A stretch of DNA of 62,728 nt, taken from Streptomyces atratus (GTDB lineage: Bacteria > Actinomycetota > Actinomycetes > Streptomycetales > Streptomycetaceae). A program made the translations under genes and the position numbers. This document shows, piece after piece, positions 50,735 through 57,847 of the stretch. The notes beneath the pieces are model-generated. The model saw only the letters and a program-made list of their open reading frames with translations. It was not told the DNA's origin and searched no databases. Position 1 is the stretch's first letter. Each line of letters begins with the position of its first letter. Where the stretch lies: assembly GCF_014648655.1 (NCBI RefSeq), contig NZ_BMRN01000042.1, forward strand, positions 1 through 62,728, in the 5' to 3' direction.

Positions 50735-51031
50735 GTGTCCGCTGCCAAGCCGAGCGCGACGATTCGGTACACCGCGATGCGCCTCGGCATCTTCGTCGGC
50801 TGCCTCGCCGTCGCAGCCGTGGCCGTCCACTTCGGTCTGTTTCCCTCGGGGGCGAGTGGCTCCAATTTCGTCTGGGTGATCCTGCTCGCGCTGGTCCTCT
50901 CCGCGCCGCTCAGCTACGTGCTGCTGCGCAAGCAGCGTGACGAGATGTCCGCGCAGATCGTGTCCACGGTCGACCGCACGAAGGCGCGGCTCGAAGCGAA
51001 CCGGACCCGCGAGGACCACGTCACCCAGTGA
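50735..51031 (+). CDS. DUF4229-domain small membrane protein
   Basis: A 98-residue protein with two helices (about 17-37 and 46-64) and a charged cytoplasmic C-terminus (LLRKQRDEMSAQIVSTVDRT). This matches DUF4229, a conserved actinobacterial family usually found near the menaquinone genes, without known function. GTG start with GAGAGGGG upstream; a branched terminator follows. Confidence 0.88.
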   Translation: MSAAKPSATIRYTAMRLGIFVGCLAVAAVAVHFGLFPSGASGSNFVWVILLALVLSAPLSYVLLRKQRDEMSAQIVSTVDRTKARLEANRTREDHVTQ

Positions 51032-51094
51032 CGACCCGGTGAGGATGGCGTAAGGGCTACGTAAGGTTCCTCACACCCCGCACAGATTCCGAAT

Positions 51095-51136
51095 GAAACC
51101 CCGGTGCCGGAGCGAGCGCTCCTGTACTGGGGTTTC
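51095..51136 (+). terminator. Branched hairpin terminator after the DUF4229 gene
   Basis: Outer arms GAAACCCC / GGGGTTTC enclose a second hairpin GGAGC-GAGC-GCTCC. It separates the DUF4229 gene from the leader-peptide region. Confidence 0.7.
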
Positions 51137-51181
51137 GTCGTTCCCGCACGTGTGCCGGGCGCTCCGAGGTCCGTATCCCCG

Positions 51182-51210
51182 CTCAAAGAAGACCTTTGAG
51201 GTTCTCAAAG
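51182..51210. promoter_or_regulatory. Triple half-site operator upstream of the leader peptide
   Basis: CTCAAAG, CTTTGAG and CTCAAAG occur in a row, separated by 5 and 3 bases; the last two form a 7-bp inverted repeat around GTT. They lie 23-51 bases before the leader ATG (51233), in a conspicuously AT-rich patch, so a regulator probably acts on this promoter in addition to any attenuation. Confidence 0.6.
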
Positions 51211-51232
51211 TTCAAGTGTTAACGTGTTCGAC

Positions 51233-51340
51233 ATGAAGACAGCAGTGCGCCATCGATCTGCCGCGAGCATCCCGCTCGTGGAGCGCCTGCATGTCGATCT
51301 ATGCCGCTGTATGTCCGCGGTCTGTTGCCGCAACGTCTGA
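51233..51340 (+). CDS. Cys-rich leader peptide
   Basis: A 35-codon frame begins with ATG at 51233 and ends at a TGA at 51338-51340. Its second half reads LVERLHVDLCRCMSAVCC, matching the actinobacterial leader-peptide pattern with an RLHVDLCR motif followed by clustered Cys codons (four Cys in ten residues, two adjacent). Such peptides are translated ahead of sulfur/cysteine-related genes; ribosome stalling at the Cys codons when cysteinyl-tRNA is scarce changes folding of the downstream RNA. Here the regulated gene would be the symporter at 51444, 103 bases further on, with a hairpin (51355-51382) between them. Confidence 0.75.
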   Translation: MKTAVRHRSAASIPLVERLHVDLCRCMSAVCCRNV

Positions 51341-51354
51341 ACCGGCACCATGCA

Positions 51355-51382
51355 GCGGCGCCGCCCCTGACGCGGGCGCCGC
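51355..51382 (+). promoter_or_regulatory. Hairpin between leader peptide and symporter gene
   Basis: GCGGCGCC and GGCGCCGC form an 8-bp all-GC stem with a 12-base loop starting 15 bases after the leader stop codon. A ribosome stalled on the Cys codons or released at the stop would affect its formation, so it may act as attenuator or regulatory stem. Confidence 0.5.
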
Positions 51383-51443
51383 ACCCCCGTCCCCCCGCAC
51401 GACGTCCCCGTGCGCCCCGATGCGTCACATCTGGAGTGTGTCC

Positions 51444-52778
51444 GTGTCCGCGAATCCCGCGTCCGCCGCCGCGACCGACAGCCCGTCCGGCTCCGGCTCC
51501 GGTTTCCGTATACCCAAGGTCCCGTTCTGGGCCCAGATCGTCGCCGGTCTCGTCCTCGGTGTGCTGCTCGGGTGGCTCGCCCGCAGCCAGGACATCAACT
51601 GGCTCTACACCACGCTCGACAAGGTCGGCCACATCTTCGTCCAGCTGCTGAAGCTGGCCGTCGCACCCCTCGTCTTCTTCGCGATCCTGGTGTCGATCAC
51701 CAACCTGCGCAAGGTCAACAACGCCGCCCGGCTGGCCACCCGCACGCTGCTCTGGTTCATGATCACCTCGCTGATCGCGGTCGCCATCGGCCTCGCGATC
51801 GGTCTGATCACCAACCCGGGTTCGGGCACCGGTCTGACCCCGAAGGACGGCAAGCTGCCGGAGCACGCGGGCTCCTGGCTCGACTTCCTCACCGGCATCG
51901 TCCCGGACAACGTGATCACGCCGTTCACCGAGCTGAACGTGCTCCAGATCGTCTTCATGGCGGCCGTCGCCGGTATCGCAGCTCTGCAGCTCGGTGAGAA
52001 GGCCCAGCCGATCCTCACCCTCAGCGAATCCGTCCTGGAGCTGCTCCAGAAGGCCCTGTGGTGGGTCATCCGCCTCGCCCCCATCGGCACCATCGGCCTC
52101 ATCGGCTATGCGATCGCCGACTACGGCTGGGACCTGATCGGCAAGTACGCGACGTTCACCGCCGACGTCTACATCGGCTGCGCCCTGGTGCTGTTCGGCG
52201 TGTACCCGCTGCTGCTCGTCACCGTCGCCAAGCTCAGCCCGCTGCAGTTCTTCAAGGGTGCCTGGCCGGCGATCCAGCTGGCCTTCGTCTCCCGCTCCTC
52301 GGTCGGCACGATGCCGGTCACCCAGAAGGTCACCGAGCGCCTCGGCGTCCCGAAGGAGTACGCCTCCTTCTCGGTCCCGTTCGGCGCGACCACCAAGATG
52401 GACGGCTGCGCCGCGATCTACCCGGCGCTGGCGGCGATCTTCATCGCGCAGATCTTCGACGTCCAGCTGGGTGTCGGTGACTACGTCCTCATCGCGTTCG
52501 TCTCGGTGATCGGTTCCGCGGCCACCGCCGGTCTGACCGGTGCCACGGTCATGCTGACCCTCACGCTGTCGACGCTGGGCCTGCCGCTGGAGGGCGTCGG
52601 TCTGCTCATGGCCATCGACCCGATCCTGGACATGATGCGTACGGCTACGAACGTTGCCGGTCAGGTTGTAATCCCGTTGATCGTGGCTTCGCGGGAGAAG
52701 ATCCTCGACCGCGACAGGTACAACGCGGCGACGTCCTCCCCCGTGGACGAGCCGCAGGCTGTGCTCGCCGCCGCCTGA
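51444..52778 (+). CDS. Dicarboxylate/amino acid:cation symporter (DAACS), possible cystine transporter
   Basis: A 444-residue membrane carrier of the GltP/DctA/TcyP family. About eight helices and the two hairpins are visible; the first hairpin has AFVSRSSVGTMPVT (family S-rich motif) and helix 7 FGATTKMDGCAAIYP (the NMDGT-like sodium site, here KMDGC). The family transports glutamate, dicarboxylates, serine or cystine. The GTG at 51444 has GGAG 7 bases upstream. The Cys-rich leader peptide in front argues for sulfur-related control, and TcyP of Bacillus, a cystine carrier, belongs to this family, so cystine import is my preferred but unproven assignment. Confidence 0.85.
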   Translation: MSANPASAAATDSPSGSGSGFRIPKVPFWAQIVAGLVLGVLLGWLARSQDINWLYTTLDKVGHIFVQLLKLAVAPLVFFAILVSITNLRKVNNAARLATRTLLWFMITSLIAVAIGLAIGLITNPGSGTGLTPKDGKLPEHAGSWLDFLTGIVPDNVITPFTELNVLQIVFMAAVAGIAALQLGEKAQPILTLSESVLELLQKALWWVIRLAPIGTIGLIGYAIADYGWDLIGKYATFTADVYIGCALVLFGVYPLLLVTVAKLSPLQFFKGAWPAIQLAFVSRSSVGTMPVTQKVTERLGVPKEYASFSVPFGATTKMDGCAAIYPALAAIFIAQIFDVQLGVGDYVLIAFVSVIGSAATAGLTGATVMLTLTLSTLGLPLEGVGLLMAIDPILDMMRTATNVAGQVVIPLIVASREKILDRDRYNAATSSPVDEPQAVLAAA

Positions 52779-52822
52779 CGTCCCCAGGCTCGTACGGAAC
52801 GTGCCCCGCACCCGCGATTTGG

Positions 52823-53110
52823 GTGGCGCCCGCGTGGGACGGTGCGGAGAGGCGGCGTTACGGTACGGACGACCTCACCCGGGTCGGTGTCGTCGTCCGG
52901 GCCGAGCAGGCAGGGCTCGGCCCGGATGCGATCCGGGTTCCGGTCTTTGCCGCGGACCCCGACGAGCGCCGGGCGGTGCTCGTCGGTGAGGCGGCGCGGC
53001 TGCGGACCCGTATCGCTGCCGCGCAGGCTTCGCTGGACCTGGTCGAGTGCGCGCCGGGCTGCGAGCACGGCGACTTCACCCGGTACCCGCACCACCGCAC
53101 GCACGTGGCA
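52823..53110 (+). pseudogene. MerR-family regulator lacking its DNA-binding start
   Basis: The frame reads GAERRRYGTDDLTRVGVVVR, AEQAGLGPDAI, ARLRTRIAAAQASLDLVECA then PGCEHGDFTRYPHH, which corresponds to the second half of the MerR winged helix, the coiled-coil helix and the C-terminal Cys-containing loop. The first helix-turn-helix and start codon are absent: immediately upstream there is only 40 bases before the symporter stop. A 5' truncation is therefore likely. After about 53110 the frame drifts into non-homologous sequence. Confidence 0.65.
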
Positions 53111-53171
53111 CTCGGGCTCCGAGCACCACGTGCGTGCGCGACGCCACGCGCCTCGTCCCGTACGGGCCGGA

Positions 53172-54359
53172 TCAGTGCTGGAACCCGACCTCGGGGTTGT
53201 CCGGTGTCGGGCCGTCCAGGAGCGGCTGGGGGGTTCCCCGCAGATGCAGATCGAAGAAGGCCGCGACATAGTCCCGGGTGATCCGCATCGAGCGTTCGCC
53301 GGAGAGCGGCGCCTCGGGGTCGACGATGCCCAACTGGTCTCCCAGCGCGGGGACATCGGTGAAGGAGAAGTGGCCGGAGCCGGTGACGGTCAGCCAGCGC
53401 TTCCAGCCGTCCAGCCGCGCCCAGCCCTCGTCCCAGCTCTCGTCCTCACCGCCGGGATGGTGGTCGGAGGCGGTGCCGAGCATCAGGAACGGTCTGCCGT
53501 CGAGTCCGCCGGCGGGGACCGGGTCGAAGAAGGTGCCGTCCATGTCGACCCCGGCGCGCACGCGGTGGTCGGCGGCCATCGTCGAGGCGGTGGCGTTGCC
53601 GCCGATGGAATGGCCGGCCATGCCGATCCGGTCCGGGTCGATCATGCGGGCGTGACGCCAGGCCGGGTGACGGCCGGTCAGCCGGTCCAGTACGAAGGAG
53701 AGGTCCTTGGCCCGCCCCGTGGCCACGGCTGCGATCCCCGTCGTCGCGGTCTGTTCGCAGGCGGCGCAGGTGAGCAGGCGCCCGCCGGGGAAGGTGGTGC
53801 CGGTGGACTCGTAGGCGTGGTCGACCGTCGCGACGACGTATCCACGGCTGGCCAGGTCCTCGGCCAGGCCGGTCAGCGTCGTCCGCGGCGTGCCGAAGCC
53901 GGGGGAGAGCACCACCAGCGGGAACCGGCCGGGTGCCGGCCGGGCGGCCGGGCGGGCGTGGGTAAGGGTGGCGCTGACCGTGGTCGCGGGGATCACGTCC
54001 TCCAGACCGCGGGACGCCAGCATCAGCCGGGCTTCGTCCGTGGTCATGTACGGCGCGGTCGCCGTGCCGCTGCCGGGGCGGGCCGGGTAGTGGACCGACA
54101 CCATCAACTGCCGGGCGCCCGCGGCGGGGACCCAGGGGTCCTGGCGACTCCAGTCGGTCAGATGCAGGGTGTCCCGGCCCGTTGCGTAGGGTCCGGTCGG
54201 CCGGGGGACTTCGAGCGACGGTGCGGTGGCGGCGTGTGCCGCAGGGGTCGCATCGGGACGGGTTGCGGGACCCGGGGCGGCTGAGGCGGTCGAGGGTGCG
54301 GCGAGCAGGACGGCCAGGGCGATCGCCGTGGCCATGGCCAGGCTGCGAGGACTGATCAT
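53172..54359 (-). CDS. Secreted alpha/beta hydrolase (PAF-acetylhydrolase/lipase-like)
   Basis: A 395-residue exported hydrolase. Residues 1-27 form a signal peptide (LAMATAIALAVLLAAPSTAS-A). The fold shows the oxyanion strand FPLVVLSPGFGTPRT, the nucleophile elbow GHSIGG (Ser251), the acid in GVDMDG (probably Asp272 or Asp274) and His330 in TGSGHFSFTD, the order found in platelet-activating-factor acetylhydrolase-like and PET-type esterases. A Cys pair (LTCAACEQ) may form a disulfide. No ribosome site is clear; an ATG at about 54395 would lengthen the protein slightly. It diverges from a TetR gene that may control it. Confidence 0.85.
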   Translation of the reverse strand: MISPRSLAMATAIALAVLLAAPSTASAAPGPATRPDATPAAHAATAPSLEVPRPTGPYATGRDTLHLTDWSRQDPWVPAAGARQLMVSVHYPARPGSGTATAPYMTTDEARLMLASRGLEDVIPATTVSATLTHARPAARPAPGRFPLVVLSPGFGTPRTTLTGLAEDLASRGYVVATVDHAYESTGTTFPGGRLLTCAACEQTATTGIAAVATGRAKDLSFVLDRLTGRHPAWRHARMIDPDRIGMAGHSIGGNATASTMAADHRVRAGVDMDGTFFDPVPAGGLDGRPFLMLGTASDHHPGGEDESWDEGWARLDGWKRWLTVTGSGHFSFTDVPALGDQLGIVDPEAPLSGERSMRITRDYVAAFFDLHLRGTPQPLLDGPTPDNPEVGFQH

Positions 54360-54576
54360 GGTGAAGACGCTACGGATCCGGCCGTGCCGGAACATCACGC
54401 GCAGGGGGGAACCGCTGTCCCACCACAGGGTGATCCCGGGCCCCGGAAGACATGACGTCCGGCGGGGGCACAACCGGCCACTCGGCGGCCGCGGAAGCCC
54501 TCTTCGTACAACGGGCAAGGGGCCTGCGCCGTACTCTTGCCGAGGAGCAGGACAGCGGGGCGGGAGGAAGTCGGAC

Positions 54577-55236
54577 GTGGGTGCTGTGAAGAGCAAACGG
54601 ATGCCGCGTGCCGTGCGCGAGCAGCAGATGATGGACGCCGCGGTACGGACGTTCGGGCAGCGCGGATACCGGGCCGCTTCGATGGACGAGATCGCGGAGC
54701 TGGCCGGGGTGTCCAAGCCGCTGGTCTATCTGTATCTGAATTCCAAGGAAGAGCTCTTCACCGCCTGCATCCAGCGCGAGGCGAAAGCACTGGTCGCAGC
54801 GGTGCGGTCGGGCGTGGAGCCGGAGCTTCCGGCGGATCGGCAACTATGGGCGGGGCTGCGGGCATTCTTCACGCACACCGCAAAGAACCCGGACGGCTGG
54901 GCGGTACTGCACCGGCAGGCGCGTACGCACGGGGAGCCGTTCGCCACCGAGGTCATGGTGATGCGCGACGAGATCGTTGCGTTCGTGACGGGTCTGATCG
55001 GTGCGGCGGCCCGTGAGGCCCACCGTGATCCGGCACTGCCGGACCGCGATGTGGCGGGTCTTGCGCAGGCCCTCGTGGGGGCCGCGGAGTCGCTCGCCGG
55101 CTGGGCCAACGACACCCCGGGCGTCTCGGCGAAGGAAGCCGCGGCCACACTGATGAACTTCGCCTGGGCGGGTCTGGAGAACCTCATGCACGGTCGCCCG
55201 TGGCTGCCGCCGAGCCAGTTGGCCGGTCAGAGGTAG
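54577..55236 (+). CDS. TetR-family regulator
   Basis: A 219-residue regulator. After a basic start (KSKRMPRAVREQQMMDAA) comes the helix-turn-helix SMDEIAELAGVSKPLVYLYL (about 36-55), then a helical ligand domain. GGAGGAAG precedes the GTG at the right spacing. In actinobacteria a TetR gene of this kind accompanies the maoC-fabG-thiolase group, so control of the fatty-acid genes at 55247-57436 through the operator at 57465 is likely; the divergent hydrolase is a second possible target. Confidence 0.88.
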   Translation: MGAVKSKRMPRAVREQQMMDAAVRTFGQRGYRAASMDEIAELAGVSKPLVYLYLNSKEELFTACIQREAKALVAAVRSGVEPELPADRQLWAGLRAFFTHTAKNPDGWAVLHRQARTHGEPFATEVMVMRDEIVAFVTGLIGAAAREAHRDPALPDRDVAGLAQALVGAAESLAGWANDTPGVSAKEAAATLMNFAWAGLENLMHGRPWLPPSQLAGQR

Positions 55237-55246
55237 CAGCGGCCGG

Positions 55247-56101
55247 TCACGAAACCGCTCCTGCACCGTCCCGCGTCGTCGACCCCGTGAGATGGACCCG
55301 GCTGCCGGTGCGGAGCTGGAAGGCGGAGCCCGATCCGTCCGCCGCGTACGTCACCGTCGCCGGGAGCAGGACCGGTGCCTTGAAGTCGGCGCGTACGGAA
55401 CGGATCCGGCACGGATCGTCGGCCTCGGCCAGGCAGCGGGCGACCATCCACATGCCGTGCGCGATGGCCCTCGGGAAGCCGAACAGCCGGGCCGTCAGCG
55501 GGTACAGATGGATGGGGTTCCGGTCGCCGGACGCCGCACCGTAGCGACGTCCCAGATCGCCGGGGAGCCGCCACTCGGCGACGGCGGGGAGCTCGGTGGC
55601 AGGGGCGGCGCCGGGAGCAACAGCGGTCGTGGTCGGGTGACGGGACAGATAGCCGCTGCGCGACTCCCAGACCGGCTCACCGCCCGAACGGGCCTCCGTC
55701 ACCATCGTGACCTCGGTGCCACGTCGGTGCGGCGTCAACCTGTCTGCGTACACGGTCAGTTCGAGCGGATCCGTGACGGGTGCCGCCCGGTGCCGGGTGA
55801 TCTCGATCCAGGTGTGGACCAGCCCGACGACCGGCAGCGGAAAGCTCCGCCCGGTCATCAGCCGCATCGCGAGGGGGAAGCCCAGCACATGGGGGTACGT
55901 CAGCGGCAGCGGGCCCGACTCGGGGAAGCCGCAGATCCTGCCGTACGAGGCGAGGGCGCCGGGGGCGATGCGGACGGCGCCGGCCGTCAGCCGGTCGGCG
56001 GCGAGCGTGGCGCCGGACCGGCCGGCGCGCTTGAACGGGGACGTGAGCGCACCCCGTACGAGTGATGCCGTCAGGGTCCGGGAAGGGGCAGCAGCCGTCA
56101 T
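55247..56101 (-). CDS. MaoC-like acyl dehydratase (double hotdog)
   Basis: A 284-residue R-specific enoyl-thioester hydratase. The second hotdog domain holds the hydratase-2 motif YGAASGDRNPIHLYPLTARL with Asp and His, followed by FPRAIAHGMW; the first hotdog (about 40-150) has lost that motif. It is the homologue of mycobacterial HtdX and lies directly behind the fabG gene (6 bases), the same order as Rv0242c-Rv0241c. It would hydrate or dehydrate beta-hydroxyacyl thioesters. Confidence 0.9.
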   Translation of the reverse strand: MTAAAPSRTLTASLVRGALTSPFKRAGRSGATLAADRLTAGAVRIAPGALASYGRICGFPESGPLPLTYPHVLGFPLAMRLMTGRSFPLPVVGLVHTWIEITRHRAAPVTDPLELTVYADRLTPHRRGTEVTMVTEARSGGEPVWESRSGYLSRHPTTTAVAPGAAPATELPAVAEWRLPGDLGRRYGAASGDRNPIHLYPLTARLFGFPRAIAHGMWMVARCLAEADDPCRIRSVRADFKAPVLLPATVTYAADGSGSAFQLRTGSRVHLTGSTTRDGAGAVS

Positions 56102-56107
56102 CGGACG

Positions 56108-57436
56108 TCACGCCCCCAGCAGGCTCTGGCCGCAGACCCGGACGATCTGGCCGTTGACGGCCGTCGACGCGGGCTGGGCGAACCATGCGGTCGTCTCCGC
56201 GACATCGACCGGAAGGCCGCCCTGCGAGAGCGAGTTCATGCGACGGCCCGCCTCCCGGATGAGGAGGGGGACCGCGGCGGTCATCTTCGTCTCGATGAAG
56301 CCGGGGGCGACCGCGTTGACCGTGACGCCGTGGTCGGCGGCGGCACGCGGGGCCAGGGAGCGGACCAGGCCGATGATGCCCGCCTTGCCGGCCGCGTAGT
56401 TCGTCTGCCCGTTGTTGCCCGCGATACCGGCGATGGACGCGGTGGCGACGATCCGGCCGCCCCGGTTGACGGTGCCCGACATGAGCAGGGCGTCCGTGGT
56501 GCGCAGCACGCTGCCGAGGTTGACCTCGATGACGGAGGCCCAGCGGTCGGGGGACATGTTCGCGAGCCGCCGGTCGCGGGTGATGCCCGCGTTGTGGACG
56601 AGGATGTCCAGGCCGTCGGGGGATGCGGCGGCGATCCGGTCGGCGGCGTCGTCCGCGGTGATGTCCAGTGGCAGGGCGGTCGCGCCGAGCCGCTCGGCGG
56701 TGCGCTTCAACTCGTCGGCGGACCGCGGGATGTCCAGGCAGATGACCTGAGCGCCGTCCCGTGCCAGGACCGAGGCGACGGAGGCGCCGATGCCGCGCGC
56801 CGCACCGGTGACCAGGGCGGTGCGCCCGGTGAGCGGCGCGGCCCAGTCGGCGACCGGGTCGGGGGCGGCGCCGCTGAGTTCGATGACCTGGCCGCTGATG
56901 TACGCGGACCGGGGTGAGAGCAGGAAGCGGAGAGTGGATTCGGCCGAGGCGACGGCCCCCGGCGTGATCCGGAGCAGTTGGACGGTGGTGCCCCTGCCGA
57001 TCTCCTTGCCGAGCGAGCGTACGAACCCTTCGAGGGCCTGCTGCGCGGCCGCCTGGTGGTGGTCGTCGGCCGACGGCCGCACCCCGAGGACCACGATCCG
57101 TCCGCCCGGCGCCGACGAGCGTATGACGGGGTGCAGCGCCGCGTGCACGTCCCCGAGCCCGGCGGCGGTGGCAACTGCCGTAGCGTCCAGGACGATTCCG
57201 GCCGGTCGGGCGGCCGTTTCGGCGCGGTCCGTCACCGGGAGGCCGGTCGCGGCGAGGAGTGCGGCGAGCTCCTCCGTGACCGAGGAGTCCCCGGCGGTGA
57301 GGTGCAGGAGCGGACCGTCCAGCGCCTGGGTCTCCAGTGTCCAGCGGCGCAGCGGCGCGGGCTGCGGCAGCCCGAGCTTCCGGGTCAGAAAACGGCCGGG
57401 TGCTGTGCCGGTGACGTGCAGATAGCGGTCGGCCAT
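56108..57436 (-). CDS. fabG: High-molecular-weight 3-oxoacyl-thioester reductase (FabG4-like)
   Basis: A 442-residue two-domain FabG. The N-terminal flavodoxin-like half (1-205) has no catalytic residues. The C-terminal SDR half contains ALVTGAARGIGASVASVLAR, LVHNAGITRDRRLANMSPDR, ATASIAGIAGNNGQTNYAAG (Ser and Tyr/Lys) and a VNAVAPGFIETKMT end. This is the HMwFabG / FabG4 (Rv0242c) type, which reduces beta-ketoacyl-CoA with NADH. A palindromic operator (57465-57478) stands 29 bases before the start. Confidence 0.92.
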   Translation of the reverse strand: MADRYLHVTGTAPGRFLTRKLGLPQPAPLRRWTLETQALDGPLLHLTAGDSSVTEELAALLAATGLPVTDRAETAARPAGIVLDATAVATAAGLGDVHAALHPVIRSSAPGGRIVVLGVRPSADDHHQAAAQQALEGFVRSLGKEIGRGTTVQLLRITPGAVASAESTLRFLLSPRSAYISGQVIELSGAAPDPVADWAAPLTGRTALVTGAARGIGASVASVLARDGAQVICLDIPRSADELKRTAERLGATALPLDITADDAADRIAAASPDGLDILVHNAGITRDRRLANMSPDRWASVIEVNLGSVLRTTDALLMSGTVNRGGRIVATASIAGIAGNNGQTNYAAGKAGIIGLVRSLAPRAAADHGVTVNAVAPGFIETKMTAAVPLLIREAGRRMNSLSQGGLPVDVAETTAWFAQPASTAVNGQIVRVCGQSLLGA

Positions 57437-57464
57437 TGTCCAGACTCCCTGCTCGGTCGTAGAT

Positions 57465-57486
57465 TTACTCCCGAGTAAGGTTACTC
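57465..57486. promoter_or_regulatory. Operator palindrome upstream of fabG
   Basis: TTACTC-CC-GAGTAA is a perfect 6-bp inverted repeat (57465-57478), followed by a third TTACTC half-site at 57481-57486. TTACTC/GAGTAA-type sites are usual for TetR regulators of fatty-acid genes; the TetR at 54577 is the nearest candidate. Confidence 0.7.
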
Positions 57487-57541
57487 AAGGGTCAAGAGCT
57501 GGTCGAGATGAGTTGGTCGAGTTGATCCCCCCTCGCTCTCC

Positions 57542-57661
57542 CACAGCCGCGCCGGGTCGCTCGCCAAGCTGACGGCGGAACGGGGAGCGCCGGGCCGCGG
57601 ACTGATCTCGATCTGTGCCGCGGGCAGCCAGGGAGTCACCGCGATCCTGGAACGCCCGTGA
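57542..57661 (+). pseudogene. 3' stump of a FadI-type thiolase
   Basis: The plus strand encodes RAGSLAKLTAERGAPGRGLI then SICAAGSQGVTAILERP and a TGA at 57659-57661. The C-A-A-G-x-x-G-x-x-x-x-L-E ending is the C-terminal active-site block of FadI/FadA2-type acetyl-CoA acyltransferases. Nothing of the preceding 400 codons remains; 60 bases upstream lies the fabG operator. In mycobacteria the thiolase gene fadA2 (Rv0243) diverges from fabG4 at exactly this place, so the gene was probably present and then lost here. Confidence 0.65.
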
Positions 57662-57711
57662 CGCCCGTGACGCCCGTGACGCCCGTGACGCCCGTGACGT
57701 CCGTGACGTCC
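57652..57711. repeat. 9-bp tandem repeat
   Basis: Five perfect copies of ACGCCCGTG are followed by one ACGTCCGTG and a partial copy. The array begins in the last codons of the thiolase stump and includes its stop codon. Replication slippage is the likely origin. Confidence 0.92.
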
Positions 57712-57847
57712 TGACGTTTCGAGCCCACCGGCGTCAGGTCGCCCGGCGCGGCTGAAGACCCTGTGCAAGACCGTTCGGCGACCGAGGACGAGACGGTCGC
57801 CGGACAGAACCGGCGCACCGCCCGACCCCCGAGTTGAGGAGCCGCTC

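Noticed and set aside
57652..57711. CRISPR array
   Set aside because: Units are 9 bases without spacers and no cas genes are present; it is a simple tandem repeat.
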